Below, in pieces: positions 16,992 through 26,940 of a stretch of DNA of 64,000 bases; within the stretch, counting starts at the first letter, position 1; every line of letters starts with the position of its first letter. This DNA is from Pseudomonadota bacterium. GTDB taxonomy: Bacteria > Pseudomonadota > Gammaproteobacteria > Steroidobacterales > Steroidobacteraceae. Below the pieces are notes generated by a model. It had not been told where the DNA came from. It worked only from the letters and a program-made list of their open reading frames with translations, and did no database searches. Made by a program: the position numbers and the translations under genes. The stretch covers positions 434,001 to 498,000 of the forward strand of contig JADJXW010000001.1 of the NCBI GenBank assembly GCA_016720075.1. Direction: 5' to 3'.

Positions 16992-17519
16992 ATGTCCGAG
17001 ATCACCGGTCACGTCGTGTTTTCCCATGGGCTCGAGGGCAGCCCCTTCGGTACCAAGATCCGCGCGCTGTACGAAATCGCGGAAGGCGAGGGGTTCGAGG
17101 TGGCTGCGGTCGACTACCGCGGCATCACCGATCCCGAAGAGCGCGTGCAGATGCTGTCTGATTTCTGCCGTGACTTCTCCGGCCACCTGGTGCTCGCGGG
17201 CTCGAGCCTGGGCGGCTATGTGTCGCTGGCCGCGGCGCCAACGCTGCATGCCCGGGGCGTGTTCCTGATGGCGCCGGCGCTCTACATGCCGGGCATCCCG
17301 CCGCTGAAGCGCGGCCTGCCGGACTGTCCCATCGCGCTCGTGCATGGCTGGCGCGACGAGGTCATTCCCTGCGAGCAGAGCATGCGCTTTGCGCGCGAGA
17401 ACCACCTCGCGCTGCATCTGGTGGAGTCCGACCACCAGATGCACAGCGCCATTCCGTTCCTGCGCTACCTGTTCCAGTACTTCCTCGTCGAATCCCGCCG
17501 CGCGCAATTCGTGGCCTGA
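16992..17519 (+). CDS. YqiA/YcfP-type alpha/beta hydrolase
   Basis: A 175-residue small esterase-fold protein. It opens HVVFSHGLEGSPFGTKI (oxyanion-hole region), has the nucleophile elbow AGSSLGG near residue 70, an acid in HGWRDEVIP and the catalytic histidine in VESDHQMH near 148. Size and order match the YqiA/YcfP family; E. coli YqiA hydrolyses short acyl esters in vitro. The physiological substrate is unknown. It sits between the sheath-like gene and plsB with gaps of 10 and 15 bases. Confidence 0.85.
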   Translation: MSEITGHVVFSHGLEGSPFGTKIRALYEIAEGEGFEVAAVDYRGITDPEERVQMLSDFCRDFSGHLVLAGSSLGGYVSLAAAPTLHARGVFLMAPALYMPGIPPLKRGLPDCPIALVHGWRDEVIPCEQSMRFARENHLALHLVESDHQMHSAIPFLRYLFQYFLVESRRAQFVA

Positions 17520-17534
17520 GGGCCGGGCGACCCG

Positions 17535-19958
17535 ATGGATCGATTCACCGGCAGGTTGTTGTTGCCCTGGCTTCGCTTCACGGTGCGGCCGCAGGACGTC
17601 TCCGGGCAGCTCAAGGACGCAGGCTCGCGCATCTGCTACGTGATGGGTCGCGACAGTTCGCTGGACGGCATGCTGCTGCAGCGTGCCTGCGCCCGTGTCG
17701 GCCTGCCCAGGCCCGGCAAGCGGTTGCTGCCCCCGGATGTGCCGCAGCGGCAGCGCTCGCTGCTGGCGCTGTCGCGCAAGGTGGGATTCTGGAACCGGCG
17801 CCTGGACCGGCGTACGCCGCCGGGACTGCGCGACCTGCTGGCGGAATTGCGCCGCGATCCGGCCTTCGACGTGATGCTGGTGCCAGTGGCCGTCTATTGG
17901 GGGCGCGCCCCGCAGCGCGAGCAGGTCTCCTGGTTCAGGCTGCTGCTGTCCGAGGACTGGGCGCTGGCCAGTGGCTTCCGGCGCGCGCTGGCCGTGCTGT
18001 TCAACGGCCGCAACACCGTCGTGGAATTCGGCGCGCCGGTGTCTATGCGTTCGCTGCTGGCCGATGGCGGGGCCGCGAATCCCGCCCGCCGCGTGATCCG
18101 CAGCATGACGGCGCAGCTGGCTGCGTCGCGCGCCGCCTACGTGGGGCCAGATCTTTCCCACCGCCGCACGCTGCTCACCGAGGTGCTGCGCGCCCGCCAG
18201 GTCAGGAACATGGTCCGGCAGGAGGCCCGCGAGAAGAACCTGCCGCTGCGCCAGGTGATGCAGCAGGCGCGGGAAATGTTCGAGGAGATCGCGGCCGACT
18301 ATTCGCACAACCTGGTGCGCTTTTCCGAGCGCTTCCTGCGGCGGCTGTGGAACCGCATCTACGACGGCCTCGAGGTGGCGCACTCCGAAACGCTCACCGC
18401 GATAGCTGCCGGCAACGAACTGGTCTATGTGCCCTGCCACCGCAGCACCATGGACGACCTGCTGGTGCCCTATGCCGTCTACACGCGCGGCTTCGCCGTG
18501 CCGCACATCGCGGCGGGCATCAACCTGAACCTGCCGATCGTGGGTCCGATCCTGCGCAAGGGAGGGGCCTTCTTCCTGCGCCGCAGCTTCCGCGGCAGTC
18601 CGCTGTACACGGCGGTGTTCATGAACTACCTGGGCGCCATCATGGCGCGCGGCCATCCCATCCAGTACTTCGTCGAAGGCGGTCGCAGCCGCTCCGGGCG
18701 ATCGCTGTCGCCCAAGACCGGCATGCTGTCGATGACGCTGCGCAGCTACATCCGCCAGCCGGTGCGGCCGGTGATGTTCGTGCCGGTGTACCTGGGATAC
18801 GAGCGCATCATGGAAGTGGACAGCTACATGGGCGAGCTGTCCGGCAAGCCGAAGGAAAAGGAATCGCTGTGGGGATTCCTGCGCTCTCTCAAGCGGCTGC
18901 GCGAGAACTTCGGCCATGTGCACGTGAACATCGGCGAGCCGATCGCGCTCGTGCCCCTGCTCGATGAGCACCAGCCACAGTGGCGCGAGAAGCTCGGGCA
19001 GGATGGCCGGGGCGCCACCGTCAGCGCGGCGGTCGATGTGCTGGCGCAGCGCATCATGCGCAACATCAACGCCGCCGCCGCCGTCACGCCGGTGAACCTG
19101 CTGGCGCTGGTGCTGCTGGCCACGCAGCGCCAGGTGATGCTGGAAGCGGACCTGCGGCGCCAGCTTGCCGCCTGCCTCACGCTGCTGCGCGAAGCGCCGT
19201 ATTCCGACCGGGTCACGCTGCCGCGCGAGGATGCCGCCGGCATCATCGAGGCGGGCTTCAAGGCCCAGATCCTTCACCGCCCGGATGCGGACACCATCGG
19301 TCTTGCGCCGCGGCACGCCGCCGCCATGCCCTACTACCGCAACAACATCCTGCATGTGTTCGCGCTGCCGTCGCTGCTGGCCTGCTGTTTCCTGTCGAGT
19401 CCGCGCCTGTCGCTGGCCGACCTGCAGCGCCTGGCCTGGCGCATCTATCCGTATATCTGCTCGGAACTGTTCCTGCGCTGGGACGAGTCGGAACTCGAGG
19501 CGGTGGTGATGCAGAACCTGCGCGCGCTGCGGGCGGCAGGACTGCTCTCCAGCACCGCGGACGAGGGGCAGTGGAGCGCGGCGCCGGCCGCGTCCGCCGA
19601 AGCCGTGCAGTTGTCGGTGCTGGCGCGGCCCACGCTGCAGACCATCGAGCGCTACTACCTCGCCATCGCGCTGCTGCTGCGTGCAGGTTCCGGCGCGCTG
19701 ACGCAGTCGGAGCTCGAGAAGCGCTGCCAGCAGATGGCCCAGCGCATGATCACGCTGCATGGGTTCTTCTCGCCGGAGTTCTTCGATCGCACGCTGTTCG
19801 AGGGGTTCCTGACGCTGCTGCGACGGCGCGGCGTCATTCGCGCCGATGGCGAGGGCAGGCTGGTATTCGACGACGTGCTGGCGCGCATCGCCGACGATGC
19901 CGAGCTGGTGCTGTCAGAGCAGCTGCGCCACAGCATCCTGCAGGTCGTTCACGGCTGA
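17535..19958 (+). CDS. plsB: Glycerol-3-phosphate 1-O-acyltransferase PlsB
   Basis: An 807-residue membrane-associated acyltransferase catalysing the first step of phospholipid synthesis, acylation of sn-glycerol 3-phosphate with acyl-ACP or acyl-CoA. The HX4D motif is HRSTMD near residue 302, followed by GAFFLRRSF, the substrate motif YFVEGGRSRSGR near 380 and VFVPVYLGYE. Length equals E. coli PlsB (807). Its last 45 bases overlap the convergent glpD end, so both genes use the same DNA for their C-termini. Confidence 0.96.
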   Translation: MDRFTGRLLLPWLRFTVRPQDVSGQLKDAGSRICYVMGRDSSLDGMLLQRACARVGLPRPGKRLLPPDVPQRQRSLLALSRKVGFWNRRLDRRTPPGLRDLLAELRRDPAFDVMLVPVAVYWGRAPQREQVSWFRLLLSEDWALASGFRRALAVLFNGRNTVVEFGAPVSMRSLLADGGAANPARRVIRSMTAQLAASRAAYVGPDLSHRRTLLTEVLRARQVRNMVRQEAREKNLPLRQVMQQAREMFEEIAADYSHNLVRFSERFLRRLWNRIYDGLEVAHSETLTAIAAGNELVYVPCHRSTMDDLLVPYAVYTRGFAVPHIAAGINLNLPIVGPILRKGGAFFLRRSFRGSPLYTAVFMNYLGAIMARGHPIQYFVEGGRSRSGRSLSPKTGMLSMTLRSYIRQPVRPVMFVPVYLGYERIMEVDSYMGELSGKPKEKESLWGFLRSLKRLRENFGHVHVNIGEPIALVPLLDEHQPQWREKLGQDGRGATVSAAVDVLAQRIMRNINAAAAVTPVNLLALVLLATQRQVMLEADLRRQLAACLTLLREAPYSDRVTLPREDAAGIIEAGFKAQILHRPDADTIGLAPRHAAAMPYYRNNILHVFALPSLLACCFLSSPRLSLADLQRLAWRIYPYICSELFLRWDESELEAVVMQNLRALRAAGLLSSTADEGQWSAAPAASAEAVQLSVLARPTLQTIERYYLAIALLLRAGSGALTQSELEKRCQQMAQRMITLHGFFSPEFFDRTLFEGFLTLLRRRGVIRADGEGRLVFDDVLARIADDAELVLSEQLRHSILQVVHG

Positions 19959-21409
19959 AGCGGGCAGGGCAAGGCCCAGTCGCGTGCGGCGCCAGAGGAT
20001 GTCCTGCGCGCTGCGCGCCCACTCGTGCCGCACCAGGTAGCGCATCTCCGCTTCGGTAAGGTCCGCGCCGAAGTGGCGCCCAAGGTCTTTCATCTCGCGC
20101 GCCCCGCCCAGCACGGCCGCAATCCGCGTGCCGTGGGCCTGCGCCAGTCGCTCCACCAGCGTCGCGGGAAGGCCTGGCCACCGCTCGCGGCTGCGGGCGA
20201 TGAACCGCGGCATGTCTGCGCCCGGAACATCGCCACCGGGCAGCGGTTCCGTAGCGGTCCACGATTGCCATTCCATTCCCAGCGCGGGCGCCAGCAGTTC
20301 CAGCGCGTGCTCTGCCAGGCGCCGATAGGTCGTGATCTTGCCGCCGTAGACAGACAGCACCGGCGCGCCCGAGTCCGCCCGCTGCAGCTCAAGGTGATAG
20401 TCGCGTGACACCTTCTGCGCCGCGGCTTCGCCGCTGTCGTACAGCGGTCGCACGCCCGAGTAGCTGCCGCGGATGTCGTCCACGCCGGCTGGATGGCGCA
20501 GGAAGCGGTTGATGCAGGAGATCAGGTAATCCCGCTCGGCTTCCGAGATGACGGGCCGCGACGGGTCACCTTCATAGGGCACATCGGTCGTGCCCACCAG
20601 CGTGTAGTGCTGCTGGTAGGGAATCATGAAGACCACGCGGCGGTCGGGACTTTGCAGCAGGTAGGCGTGATCGCCTTCATACAACCTGCGCAGGATCAGA
20701 TGGCTGCCCTGCACCAGCCGCAGCCGGTGGGCTGCCTGCACCCCCGCGTTGCCCAGCAGTTCATTCACCCAGGCGCCGGCGGCATTGACCAGCACCCGCG
20801 AACGGACAACGCGTTCCGCGCCCGTGACCTGGTCGCGGCAATGGATTTCCCAGCGACCGTCCAGGTCGCGCGCGCCGGTCACCGCGGTGCGCGTCAGCAC
20901 CGTGGCGCCGCGTTCGGCAGCATCCAGCGCGTTGAGCACCACCAGTCGACTGTCATCCACCCAGCAGTCCGCGTACTCGAATCCGTCCCGCATCGAGGGC
21001 TTCAGCGGCGCGCCCAGCGGTGAATCCGCCAGCGCGACGGCATCGGACGCGGCAAGCCTCTCCCGCGCGCCGACGTGGTCATAGACGAACAATCCCAATC
21101 GCAGCAGCCAGCGCGGCCGCAGCCCATCGACATACGGCAGCACGAAACGCATGGGCCGGATGATGTGCGGCGCGATGGCCAGCAGCCGCTCGCGCTCTGC
21201 CAGCGCCTCGCGCACCAGCCGCAGCTCGCCCTGTTCCAGGTAACGCAGGCCGCCGTGGATCAGCTTGGTGCTGGCGGAGGAGGTGTGCGCGGCGAGGTCA
21301 TGCTGCTCGATCAGGCAGACGCGAAGGTCGCGGCCCGCGGCATCGCGCGCGATGCCCGCGCCGTTGATGCCGCCCCGACGACAACCAGGTCGAATTCAGT
21401 CGTCGCCAC
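19914..21409 (-). CDS. glpD: Aerobic glycerol-3-phosphate dehydrogenase GlpD (frameshifted)
   Basis: FAD enzyme at the inner membrane oxidising glycerol 3-phosphate to dihydroxyacetone phosphate and feeding electrons to quinone. The C-terminal 430 residues are continuous (SRVLVNAAGAWVNELLG, YTLVGTTDVPYEGDP, SVYGGKITTYRRLAE). The FAD-binding start EFDLVVVGGGINGAGIARDA is present but needs one extra G: the run at 21373-21376 (CCCC on the plus strand) is one base short. Repair gives 498 residues, as in E. coli (501). Start is GTG at 21409, overlapping arfB by 14 bases. The 3' end overlaps plsB, an enzyme for the same substrate. Confidence 0.9.
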
Positions 21410-21803
21410 GCACCTTGCCGCGCAGTTTCTTGGCCTGGCCGGCGCGCACCTTGCCGGTCAGCCGGCGCTCGCGCGAGGCACGCGTGGGCTTGGTGGCGCG
21501 CCGTGGCACCGGCGCCTTCATGGCTGTCTCGATCAGCGCCGTCAGGCGTTCCCACGCGTCGCGGCGATTGCCTTCCTGCGTGCGGTGGTTGCGCGCCACG
21601 ATGATGATTTCATCACCATCGGTGAGGCGGCGGCCGGCGAGCTTGCGCAGGCGCTGCGCGGAAGCCTCATCCAGCCCCGGGCAGTCGGCGAGGCGAAACC
21701 GCAGCTGCGCCGCGGTGGCCACCTTGTTCACGTTCTGTCCGCCGGGCCCGGCCGAGCGGATGAAGGTGACGTGCGTGGCGCCGGTCAGGTCCGGCAGCTT
21801 CAC
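21396..21803 (-). CDS. arfB: Alternative ribosome-rescue factor ArfB
   Basis: A 135-residue peptidyl-tRNA hydrolase that releases nascent chains on ribosomes stalled without a stop codon. The GGQ catalytic motif lies early in SAGPGGQNVNK (residues 17-27), and a Lys/Arg-rich tail (KVRAGQAKKLRGKVRGDD) follows, the tail that in this family enters the empty mRNA channel. Both are needed and both are present. It is coupled with the upstream MscS gene by ATGA and overlaps glpD by 14 bases. Confidence 0.92.
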   Translation of the reverse strand: MKLPDLTGATHVTFIRSAGPGGQNVNKVATAAQLRFRLADCPGLDEASAQRLRKLAGRRLTDGDEIIIVARNHRTQEGNRRDAWERLTALIETAMKAPVPRRATKPTRASRERRLTGKVRAGQAKKLRGKVRGDD

Positions 21804-23089
21804 GGTCCGCCGCCGCGCAGCTGCACCATGCGCACGTCGTGCTGTGCCACCGGGATGGTGATGCCGCGCTCGCGGAACGCCCGCCAGATCGACCGGTTCA
21901 CGTCCGAGCGCACGTTGTTCACGCCTTCCTGCGGATCGGCGATCCAGAACCGCAGCTCCAGCTCGATGCCGGAATCCCCGAAATGCATCAGCCTCGACAC
22001 CGGGCCGGGTTCGCGCAGCACGCGCGGATTGCAGTGCGCGGCTTCCACCAGCACGGCCATGGCCACTTCCGGATCATCGTGGTAGCTGATGCGCACCGGC
22101 AACTTCAGGCGCACGCGCGGATCGGAGTAGCTCCAGTTGATCACCGGGTTGGTGATGAGCTGCTGGTTGGGCACCAGCGTTTCCACGCCGTCGCGGTCGC
22201 GCACCACCACGTAGCGGCCGCGCAGTTCCTGCACCCAGCCGAAGTTCTCGGTGCTGGTGCCCGTGACCCCGGTGAAGCTGATGACGTCGCCGGGCTTGAT
22301 GGATTTGTCCATCAGCAGCACGAAGCCGCTGACGAAATTACTGGCGATGGCCTGCAGGCCGAAGCCCAGGCCAATGCCCACGGCGCCCGTGAGCACCGTC
22401 AGCGCGGTGAGGTCGACGCCCGCGGCATTGATGCCGATCAGCACGCCGAGTCCGAGCAGGAAGAAGTAGGTGAACTTGCTGATGCCCACGCGCGTGGACA
22501 GCGCGAGACCGGTGATCTTCATGACCCGTGATTCGACGGCGCGGGACACCAGGCTCGCCACGACGATGAACAGCGTCACCACCACCAGTCCCTTGATCAG
22601 GGACCAGAGCGTGAACTGCTTCTTGCCGGGGATGAGGTCGATGGCATCGAGGCTTGATTCGATGAAATCGAACCAGCCCAGCAGCGCGAAACCCAGCACG
22701 ACCCACAGCGCCAGCGACAGACGTGATTCCCAGCGCGCGATCCAGCTGCGCGGGCCCATTGCCAGCGCCAGCAGGTAAACCCCCAGGCGCACGCCCAGCA
22801 GCACGGCGGCAAGCTGTATGCCGGTGTCGATGATGTCGGGGCGATCGCCGCCCAGGGCGAGCAGGCCGCGCGCCACGAGCAGCACCACCAGCGCCACCAG
22901 CGCCGTGCTGGTGGCGCCCAGGCCGCGCAGCACGCGGGCCAGCAGGCCTTGCGTGCCGGTCAGCGCCGAGCGGGCGAGCGCTGCGCGAATGAAGTGCGCG
23001 GCCACCACGCCGGTGACGGCGGCTAGCACGATGACCAGCAGCTGGGTGAGGTTGGCCGCGGAGAGCAGCTGCTCGATGATTTCCTTCAC
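21800..23089 (-). CDS. MscS family mechanosensitive channel
   Basis: A 429-residue membrane protein with several N-terminal hydrophobic helices and the MscS pore and beta domain: LTGAVGIGLGFGLQAIASNFVSG gives the Gly/Ala-rich pore helix, followed by DKSIKPGDVISF and ETLVPNQQLITNPVINWS. These channels release osmolytes under hypo-osmotic stress or adjust membrane tension. Start is GTG at 23089. It lies five bases after ydcH and overlaps arfB by four bases. Confidence 0.9.
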   Translation of the reverse strand: MKEIIEQLLSAANLTQLLVIVLAAVTGVVAAHFIRAALARSALTGTQGLLARVLRGLGATSTALVALVVLLVARGLLALGGDRPDIIDTGIQLAAVLLGVRLGVYLLALAMGPRSWIARWESRLSLALWVVLGFALLGWFDFIESSLDAIDLIPGKKQFTLWSLIKGLVVVTLFIVVASLVSRAVESRVMKITGLALSTRVGISKFTYFFLLGLGVLIGINAAGVDLTALTVLTGAVGIGLGFGLQAIASNFVSGFVLLMDKSIKPGDVISFTGVTGTSTENFGWVQELRGRYVVVRDRDGVETLVPNQQLITNPVINWSYSDPRVRLKLPVRISYHDDPEVAMAVLVEAAHCNPRVLREPGPVSRLMHFGDSGIELELRFWIADPQEGVNNVRSDVNRSIWRAFRERGITIPVAQHDVRMVQLRGGGP

Positions 23090-23094
23090 GTCGG

Positions 23095-23322
23095 TCAGGC
23101 GTTCAGGTCCGGAATCGCCTGGCTTTCCAGCTTCGCGATCTGGTCCTTGAGCATGAGCTTGCGCTTCTTCAGGCGACGCATCTGCACTTCATCGGTATGG
23201 ATGTCCATCGCCAGACGGGAGATGACCTGGTCCAGGTCGCGATGCTCTATGCGAAGCTGCCGCAATTTCTCGATATTGCGGAACAGCTCGCGGTTGACGT
23301 TGTCTTCGCTGTCTTCCGACAT
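23095..23322 (-). CDS. YdcH/SlyX-like DUF465 protein
   Basis: A 75-residue, almost wholly helical protein. The segment LRIEHRDLDQVISRL followed by TDEVQMRRLKKRKLMLKDQI is the DUF465 (YdcH) signature. Family members are small coiled-coil proteins of unknown function. It is placed four bases after the PHP gene's stop side and five before mscS, in a minus-strand cluster. Confidence 0.85.
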   Translation of the reverse strand: MSEDSEDNVNRELFRNIEKLRQLRIEHRDLDQVISRLAMDIHTDEVQMRRLKKRKLMLKDQIAKLESQAIPDLNA

Positions 23323-23326
23323 GCCG

Positions 23327-24179
23327 TCACTCGTGGCCGGTCACCCGCAGCCGCGGCAGCAGCGGTTCGACTCCTTCGGCTAGCTTAGCGAAGCGGCCCA
23401 GCGGGCGCCATGGCTGGCCAGGCTCGTGGAAGTCGGAACCCGCCGAACCGGCTAGCTGATGCTCCCGCGCCAGCGAGGCCAGTCGCGCCGCATCGTTCGG
23501 CGACAGCGCGGGCAGGCTGGTTTCCAGCGCCGCTCCACCACTGTCGCGAAATTCAGCGCACAGGTTGCGAAGCGCGCCACCCGATAGCCGGTACCGGTGC
23601 GGGTGCGCCAGCACGGCCTGGCCGCCGGCGGCGCGAATCGCCGCGATGGCCTCCGCCAGCGGGGGCCATTCCTGCGCCACATAGCCCTGGCAGCCGCGTC
23701 CCCAGGTAGCGGTCGAAGGCATCCTGCACCGACTCGGCCAGCCCCGCCTGAGCCAGGGCGCGCGCCACATGGGTGCGAGTGGGAACCGGATGCGACTCGA
23801 GCTCCAGCAGCGCGGAGTCCGCATCGGCAAGCTTCTTGTAGCGCAGCAGCTTCACGCGGATGGCCGCGACCCGCGCGCGACGCAGCGCCACGATGGCGGC
23901 CAGGTGCGCCTGCAGCGCGGGGGACTGCGGATCCACATCCAGGCCCACGACATGCAGCTCCTGGCCGCGCCAGCCGGCCGTGACTTCAACGCCGGTCACG
24001 AAGCCGATGCCCGCCGCGGCGCAGGCCGCGCGCGCCTCTTTCAGGCCCGCGGTGGTGTCGTGGTCGGTCAGCGCCAGCACCCGCACATTGCGCACGGCCG
24101 CGCGCGCCACCAGTTCGGCTGGGGCCAGCGTGCCGTCGGAATGCAGGCTGTGCGTGTGCAGGTCGATGAGGGTTTCCAT
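23327..24179 (-). CDS. PHP-domain phosphoesterase, YciV/RNase AM type (frameshifted)
   Basis: A polymerase-and-histidinol-phosphatase fold enzyme. Metal ligands are visible in IDLHTHSLHSDG near the N-terminus, ALTDHDT, TGVEVTA, AVLAHPHRY and GSDFHEP. E. coli YciV (RNase AM) is a 3',5'-nucleotide phosphatase and 5'-3' exoribonuclease. The frame changes after DAFDRYLG: there is one C too many in the CCCC run at 23700-23703 of the plus strand; removing it gives DRYLGRGCQGYVAQEW and a 283-residue protein (E. coli 293). ATG at 24179 is chosen. It is divergent from the HAD gene with 22 bases between. Confidence 0.85.
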
Positions 24180-24201
24180 CTGCCGCGTATCATACGGACC
24201 C

Positions 24202-24864
24202 ATGCATCCCCTGCGTCTTCCCGATCACATCCGGACGCTGCTGCTCGACCTCGACGGCACGCTGCTCGACCTGGCCTTCGACACTCATTTCTGGCTGGAA
24301 GTGGTGCCGGAGTACTACGGCCGCGAGCGGGGCCTGACAGCCGAGCGGGCGCTGCGCGAGCAGATCCAGCCGCGCCTGCGCGCGGCCGAGGGCACCCTCA
24401 ACTGGTACTGCCTCGACTACTGGTCAAGGATGCTCGAGCTGGACCTCTCGGCCATCAAGTCCAGGCACGACGAGCGCATCGCCTGGCTGCCCGGGGCGCA
24501 GGAATTCCTGGCGAGGCAGCGCGCCGCCGGCCGCCGGCTGGTGCTGGCCACCAACTCGCATCCCGAAACGCTGCGTATCAAGGACGAGAAAGTGGCCGTG
24601 CGAGCGCACCTGGATGCGATGTTCAGCTCGCACCAGTTCGGCGCCCCCAAGGAACACGCGGAATTCTGGCTGCGGCTCGCCGCCGTCGAGCCTTTCGATC
24701 CGGCGCACACGGCCTTCATCGACGACAACCCGAAGGTGCTGCAGGCCGCGCGCGCCGCGGGCATCGCCTGCGTCATCGCGGTGACGAATCCGGACTCCAG
24801 CCGCCCGCCACGCGCGCCGCCAGAGGGCTTCGCGCACGTGGCCGCGGTGGCGGACATTCTCTAG
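24202..24864 (+). CDS. HAD-family nucleotidase, YrfG-like
   Basis: A 220-residue HAD hydrolase. Motif I is LLLDLDGTLLDLAFD near residues 12-26; motif II threonine/serine is in LATNSHPETL; motif III lysine in GAPKEH; motif IV in FIDDNPKVL. The early WLEVVPEYYGRERGL cap and NWYCLDYWSRML match YrfG (GMP/IMP nucleotidase). It should dephosphorylate a nucleoside monophosphate. It ends ten bases before the convergent rhlB gene. Confidence 0.85.
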   Translation: MHPLRLPDHIRTLLLDLDGTLLDLAFDTHFWLEVVPEYYGRERGLTAERALREQIQPRLRAAEGTLNWYCLDYWSRMLELDLSAIKSRHDERIAWLPGAQEFLARQRAAGRRLVLATNSHPETLRIKDEKVAVRAHLDAMFSSHQFGAPKEHAEFWLRLAAVEPFDPAHTAFIDDNPKVLQAARAAGIACVIAVTNPDSSRPPRAPPEGFAHVAAVADIL

Positions 24865-24874
24865 GAGCGGGTTA

Positions 24875-26341
24875 CTACCCGCGGCCGTGCGGCTTGCCGC
24901 GTCGCGGACCGCCGCCGCCACCACGGGGAGGAGCGCCACGGCCCCCCGGACTACGGCCACCACCTCCGCGAGGAGGCCCACCGCGGCCGCCACCACCGCC
25001 GCTGCCATGGCGGGGAGCGAAGTCCTCGCGCGGCTTGTGGCGGGGAAATACCACGTCGGTGGCCATCAGCTCAGGTGCGATGGTGCCGCGTGGAATCGTG
25101 TGCCCGATGTACTTCTCGATGTCGGGCAGGCACTGCGCGTAGTCCTCGCAGCCGAAGCTGATCGCGTCGCCCTCGGCGCCCGCGCGCGCGGTGCGGCCGA
25201 TGCGATGCACGTAGTCGGCGCAGTCCTGCGGCAGGTCGAAGTTGAACACATGGCTCACGTCGGCGATGTGCAGGCCGCGCGAAGCCACGTCCGTGGCGAT
25301 CAGCACGGCCAGGGCGCCGCTGTGGAAGTCCTTCATGTACTTCAGGCGCTTGTTCTGCGGCACGTCACCGGAGAGAGCCTGCGCATTGATGTGGTTGGCG
25401 CGCAGCACCTCTTCCAGGCGGTCGGCCTGGCGGCGCGTGTTCACGAACACCATGGTCCGCTCGGCCTTGAAATCGCGCAGCAGGCCGATCAGCAGCGGAA
25501 TCTTCTCTTCCATCGCGGGGAAGTAGATGAGCTGCCGCACCTTGTCGGCGGTGATCTTGTCCGGCTCGATGCGGATCAGCTCGGGGTTGTTCATGTGCTC
25601 GTAGGCGAGCTCCAGCACGCGCTGCGACAGCGTCGCCGAGAACAGCATCGACTGGCGATCGGCCGGCGCGGGCATCTTGCGCAGCATGAAGCGGATGTCG
25701 GCGATGAAGCCCAGGTCGAACATGCGGTCGGCTTCGTCGAGCACGCAGACCTGCACATGGCGCAGGTCGAACACATGCTGCTTGTAGTAGTCGATGATCC
25801 GGCCCGGCGTGCCGATCAGCACGTCGCAGCCCTGCTCGAACTGGCGCCGCTGCTTTTCGTAGTCCACGCCACCGAACACGCAGGCGAGCTTCAGTCCCGT
25901 GTGCCTGCCCAACACCTGCGCGTCGTTGTGGATCTGCACGGCCAGCTCGCGCGTGGGCGCGATGACGATGCCGCGGATGGCGGCACCCGGCCGCGCCTCG
26001 CGCGGCACATGCGTGAGCAGCGTCTGGAACATCGACACCAGGAATGCGGCGGTCTTGCCCGTGCCGGTCTGCGCCTGACCGGCGATATCGCGGCCCGTCA
26101 ACGCCAGCGGCAGCGTCTGCGCCTGGATGGGCGTGCAGCGCTGGAAACCGGCATCGCGAATGCCCTGCGCCACGGTGGGCTGCAGGTCGAAGCCGGAAAA
26201 TAAGGGTCCGTCCGGCGCGACCTCGGCTTTGGCGGCGCGCGGTGGCGGGATGGAAGCTACTGGCTGCGGGGCTTCCTCTTGTAGTGCTTCGGGGGCCGAT
26301 ATAGCCGTACCGAATAACCTATTCCAGATCTTTCTGAACAT
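24875..26341 (-). CDS. rhlB: DEAD-box RNA helicase RhlB
   Basis: A 488-residue ATP-dependent RNA helicase. Motifs in order: GFQRCTPIQAQTLP (Q), AQTGTGKT (I), PTRELAVQI, TPGRIIDYY, VLDEADRMFDLGF (II), SATLSQRVLEL (III), TRRQADRLEEVL, IATDVASRGLHI and HRIGRTARAG (VI). The identity as RhlB rests on sequence style and on the divergent trxA-rho neighbour, as in E. coli, where RhlB unwinds RNA for the RNase E degradosome. ATG at 26341 (MFRKIWNRLFG). The last 50 residues are a disordered RGG/PPRGGG tail, longer and more Gly-rich than usual. Confidence 0.92.
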   Translation of the reverse strand: MFRKIWNRLFGTAISAPEALQEEAPQPVASIPPPRAAKAEVAPDGPLFSGFDLQPTVAQGIRDAGFQRCTPIQAQTLPLALTGRDIAGQAQTGTGKTAAFLVSMFQTLLTHVPREARPGAAIRGIVIAPTRELAVQIHNDAQVLGRHTGLKLACVFGGVDYEKQRRQFEQGCDVLIGTPGRIIDYYKQHVFDLRHVQVCVLDEADRMFDLGFIADIRFMLRKMPAPADRQSMLFSATLSQRVLELAYEHMNNPELIRIEPDKITADKVRQLIYFPAMEEKIPLLIGLLRDFKAERTMVFVNTRRQADRLEEVLRANHINAQALSGDVPQNKRLKYMKDFHSGALAVLIATDVASRGLHIADVSHVFNFDLPQDCADYVHRIGRTARAGAEGDAISFGCEDYAQCLPDIEKYIGHTIPRGTIAPELMATDVVFPRHKPREDFAPRHGSGGGGGRGGPPRGGGGRSPGGRGAPPRGGGGGPRRGKPHGRG

Positions 26342-26584
26342 ACCCTCTCGATGGAACCGGACTTGCAAATCCCCCAAGGACCGGCTAAAAAAGCAAATAT
26401 ACACGGCGCTCTTCTGGCGCCCTGGAACCAATCCTCAAACATCTAGTCTAACCGTTCGACCCTACCCGTGGCGCGGGTTTTCTCAATCCCGCCCCAAGCG
26501 CAGCGGCGCGAAATCAACCCAATCCCCTCTAGATCCCCCGCGATCCCGCAACAACGCCATCCCTCCCTACTGGAGTCTCAATCC
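26342..26584. promoter_or_regulatory. Divergent rhlB / trxA-rho promoter region
   Basis: A 243-base gap between divergent genes. It is noticeably less GC-biased than flanking coding DNA, with a run of six A residues near 26389 and several C-rich, G-poor stretches on the plus strand downstream (for example 26510-26580), the type of unstructured C-rich RNA Rho prefers. No unambiguous -10/-35 pair was found. A rho leader capable of autogenous control is possible but inferred only from base composition. Confidence 0.4.
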
Positions 26585-26940
26585 GTGAGCAATCCACTGA
26601 TCGTCCATACTTCGGACGCCACGTTCGAAAATGACGTACTGAAAGCCGCCGAGCCCGTGCTGCTCGATTTCTGGGCCGAATGGTGCGGTCCCTGCAAGAT
26701 GATCGCCCCCATCCTCGATGAGGCGGCGAAAGAGTTCCAGGGCCGGCTGAAGATCGCCAAGCTCAACATCGACGAGAACCCGCAGACGCCGCCGCGTTTC
26801 GGCATCCGGGGCATCCCCACGTTGATCCTCTTCAAGAACGGCAAGGTCGAGGCGCAGAAAGTCGGCGCACTCTCCAAGTCGCAGCTCATCGCCTTCCTGG
26901 ACAGCAACCTGTCCAAGGCACCGACCGCGGCCGGCAGCCT

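Noticed and set aside
16950..19760. 936-codon open frame on the minus strand
   Set aside because: It mirrors the sheath, yqiA and plsB genes; the protein is Arg/Ala/Gln-rich without domains, as expected for an antisense shadow in GC-rich DNA.
26468..26584. N-terminal extension of trxA
   Set aside because: The upstream in-frame sequence is Pro/Arg-rich and unlike thioredoxins; GTG at 26585 gives the standard protein.
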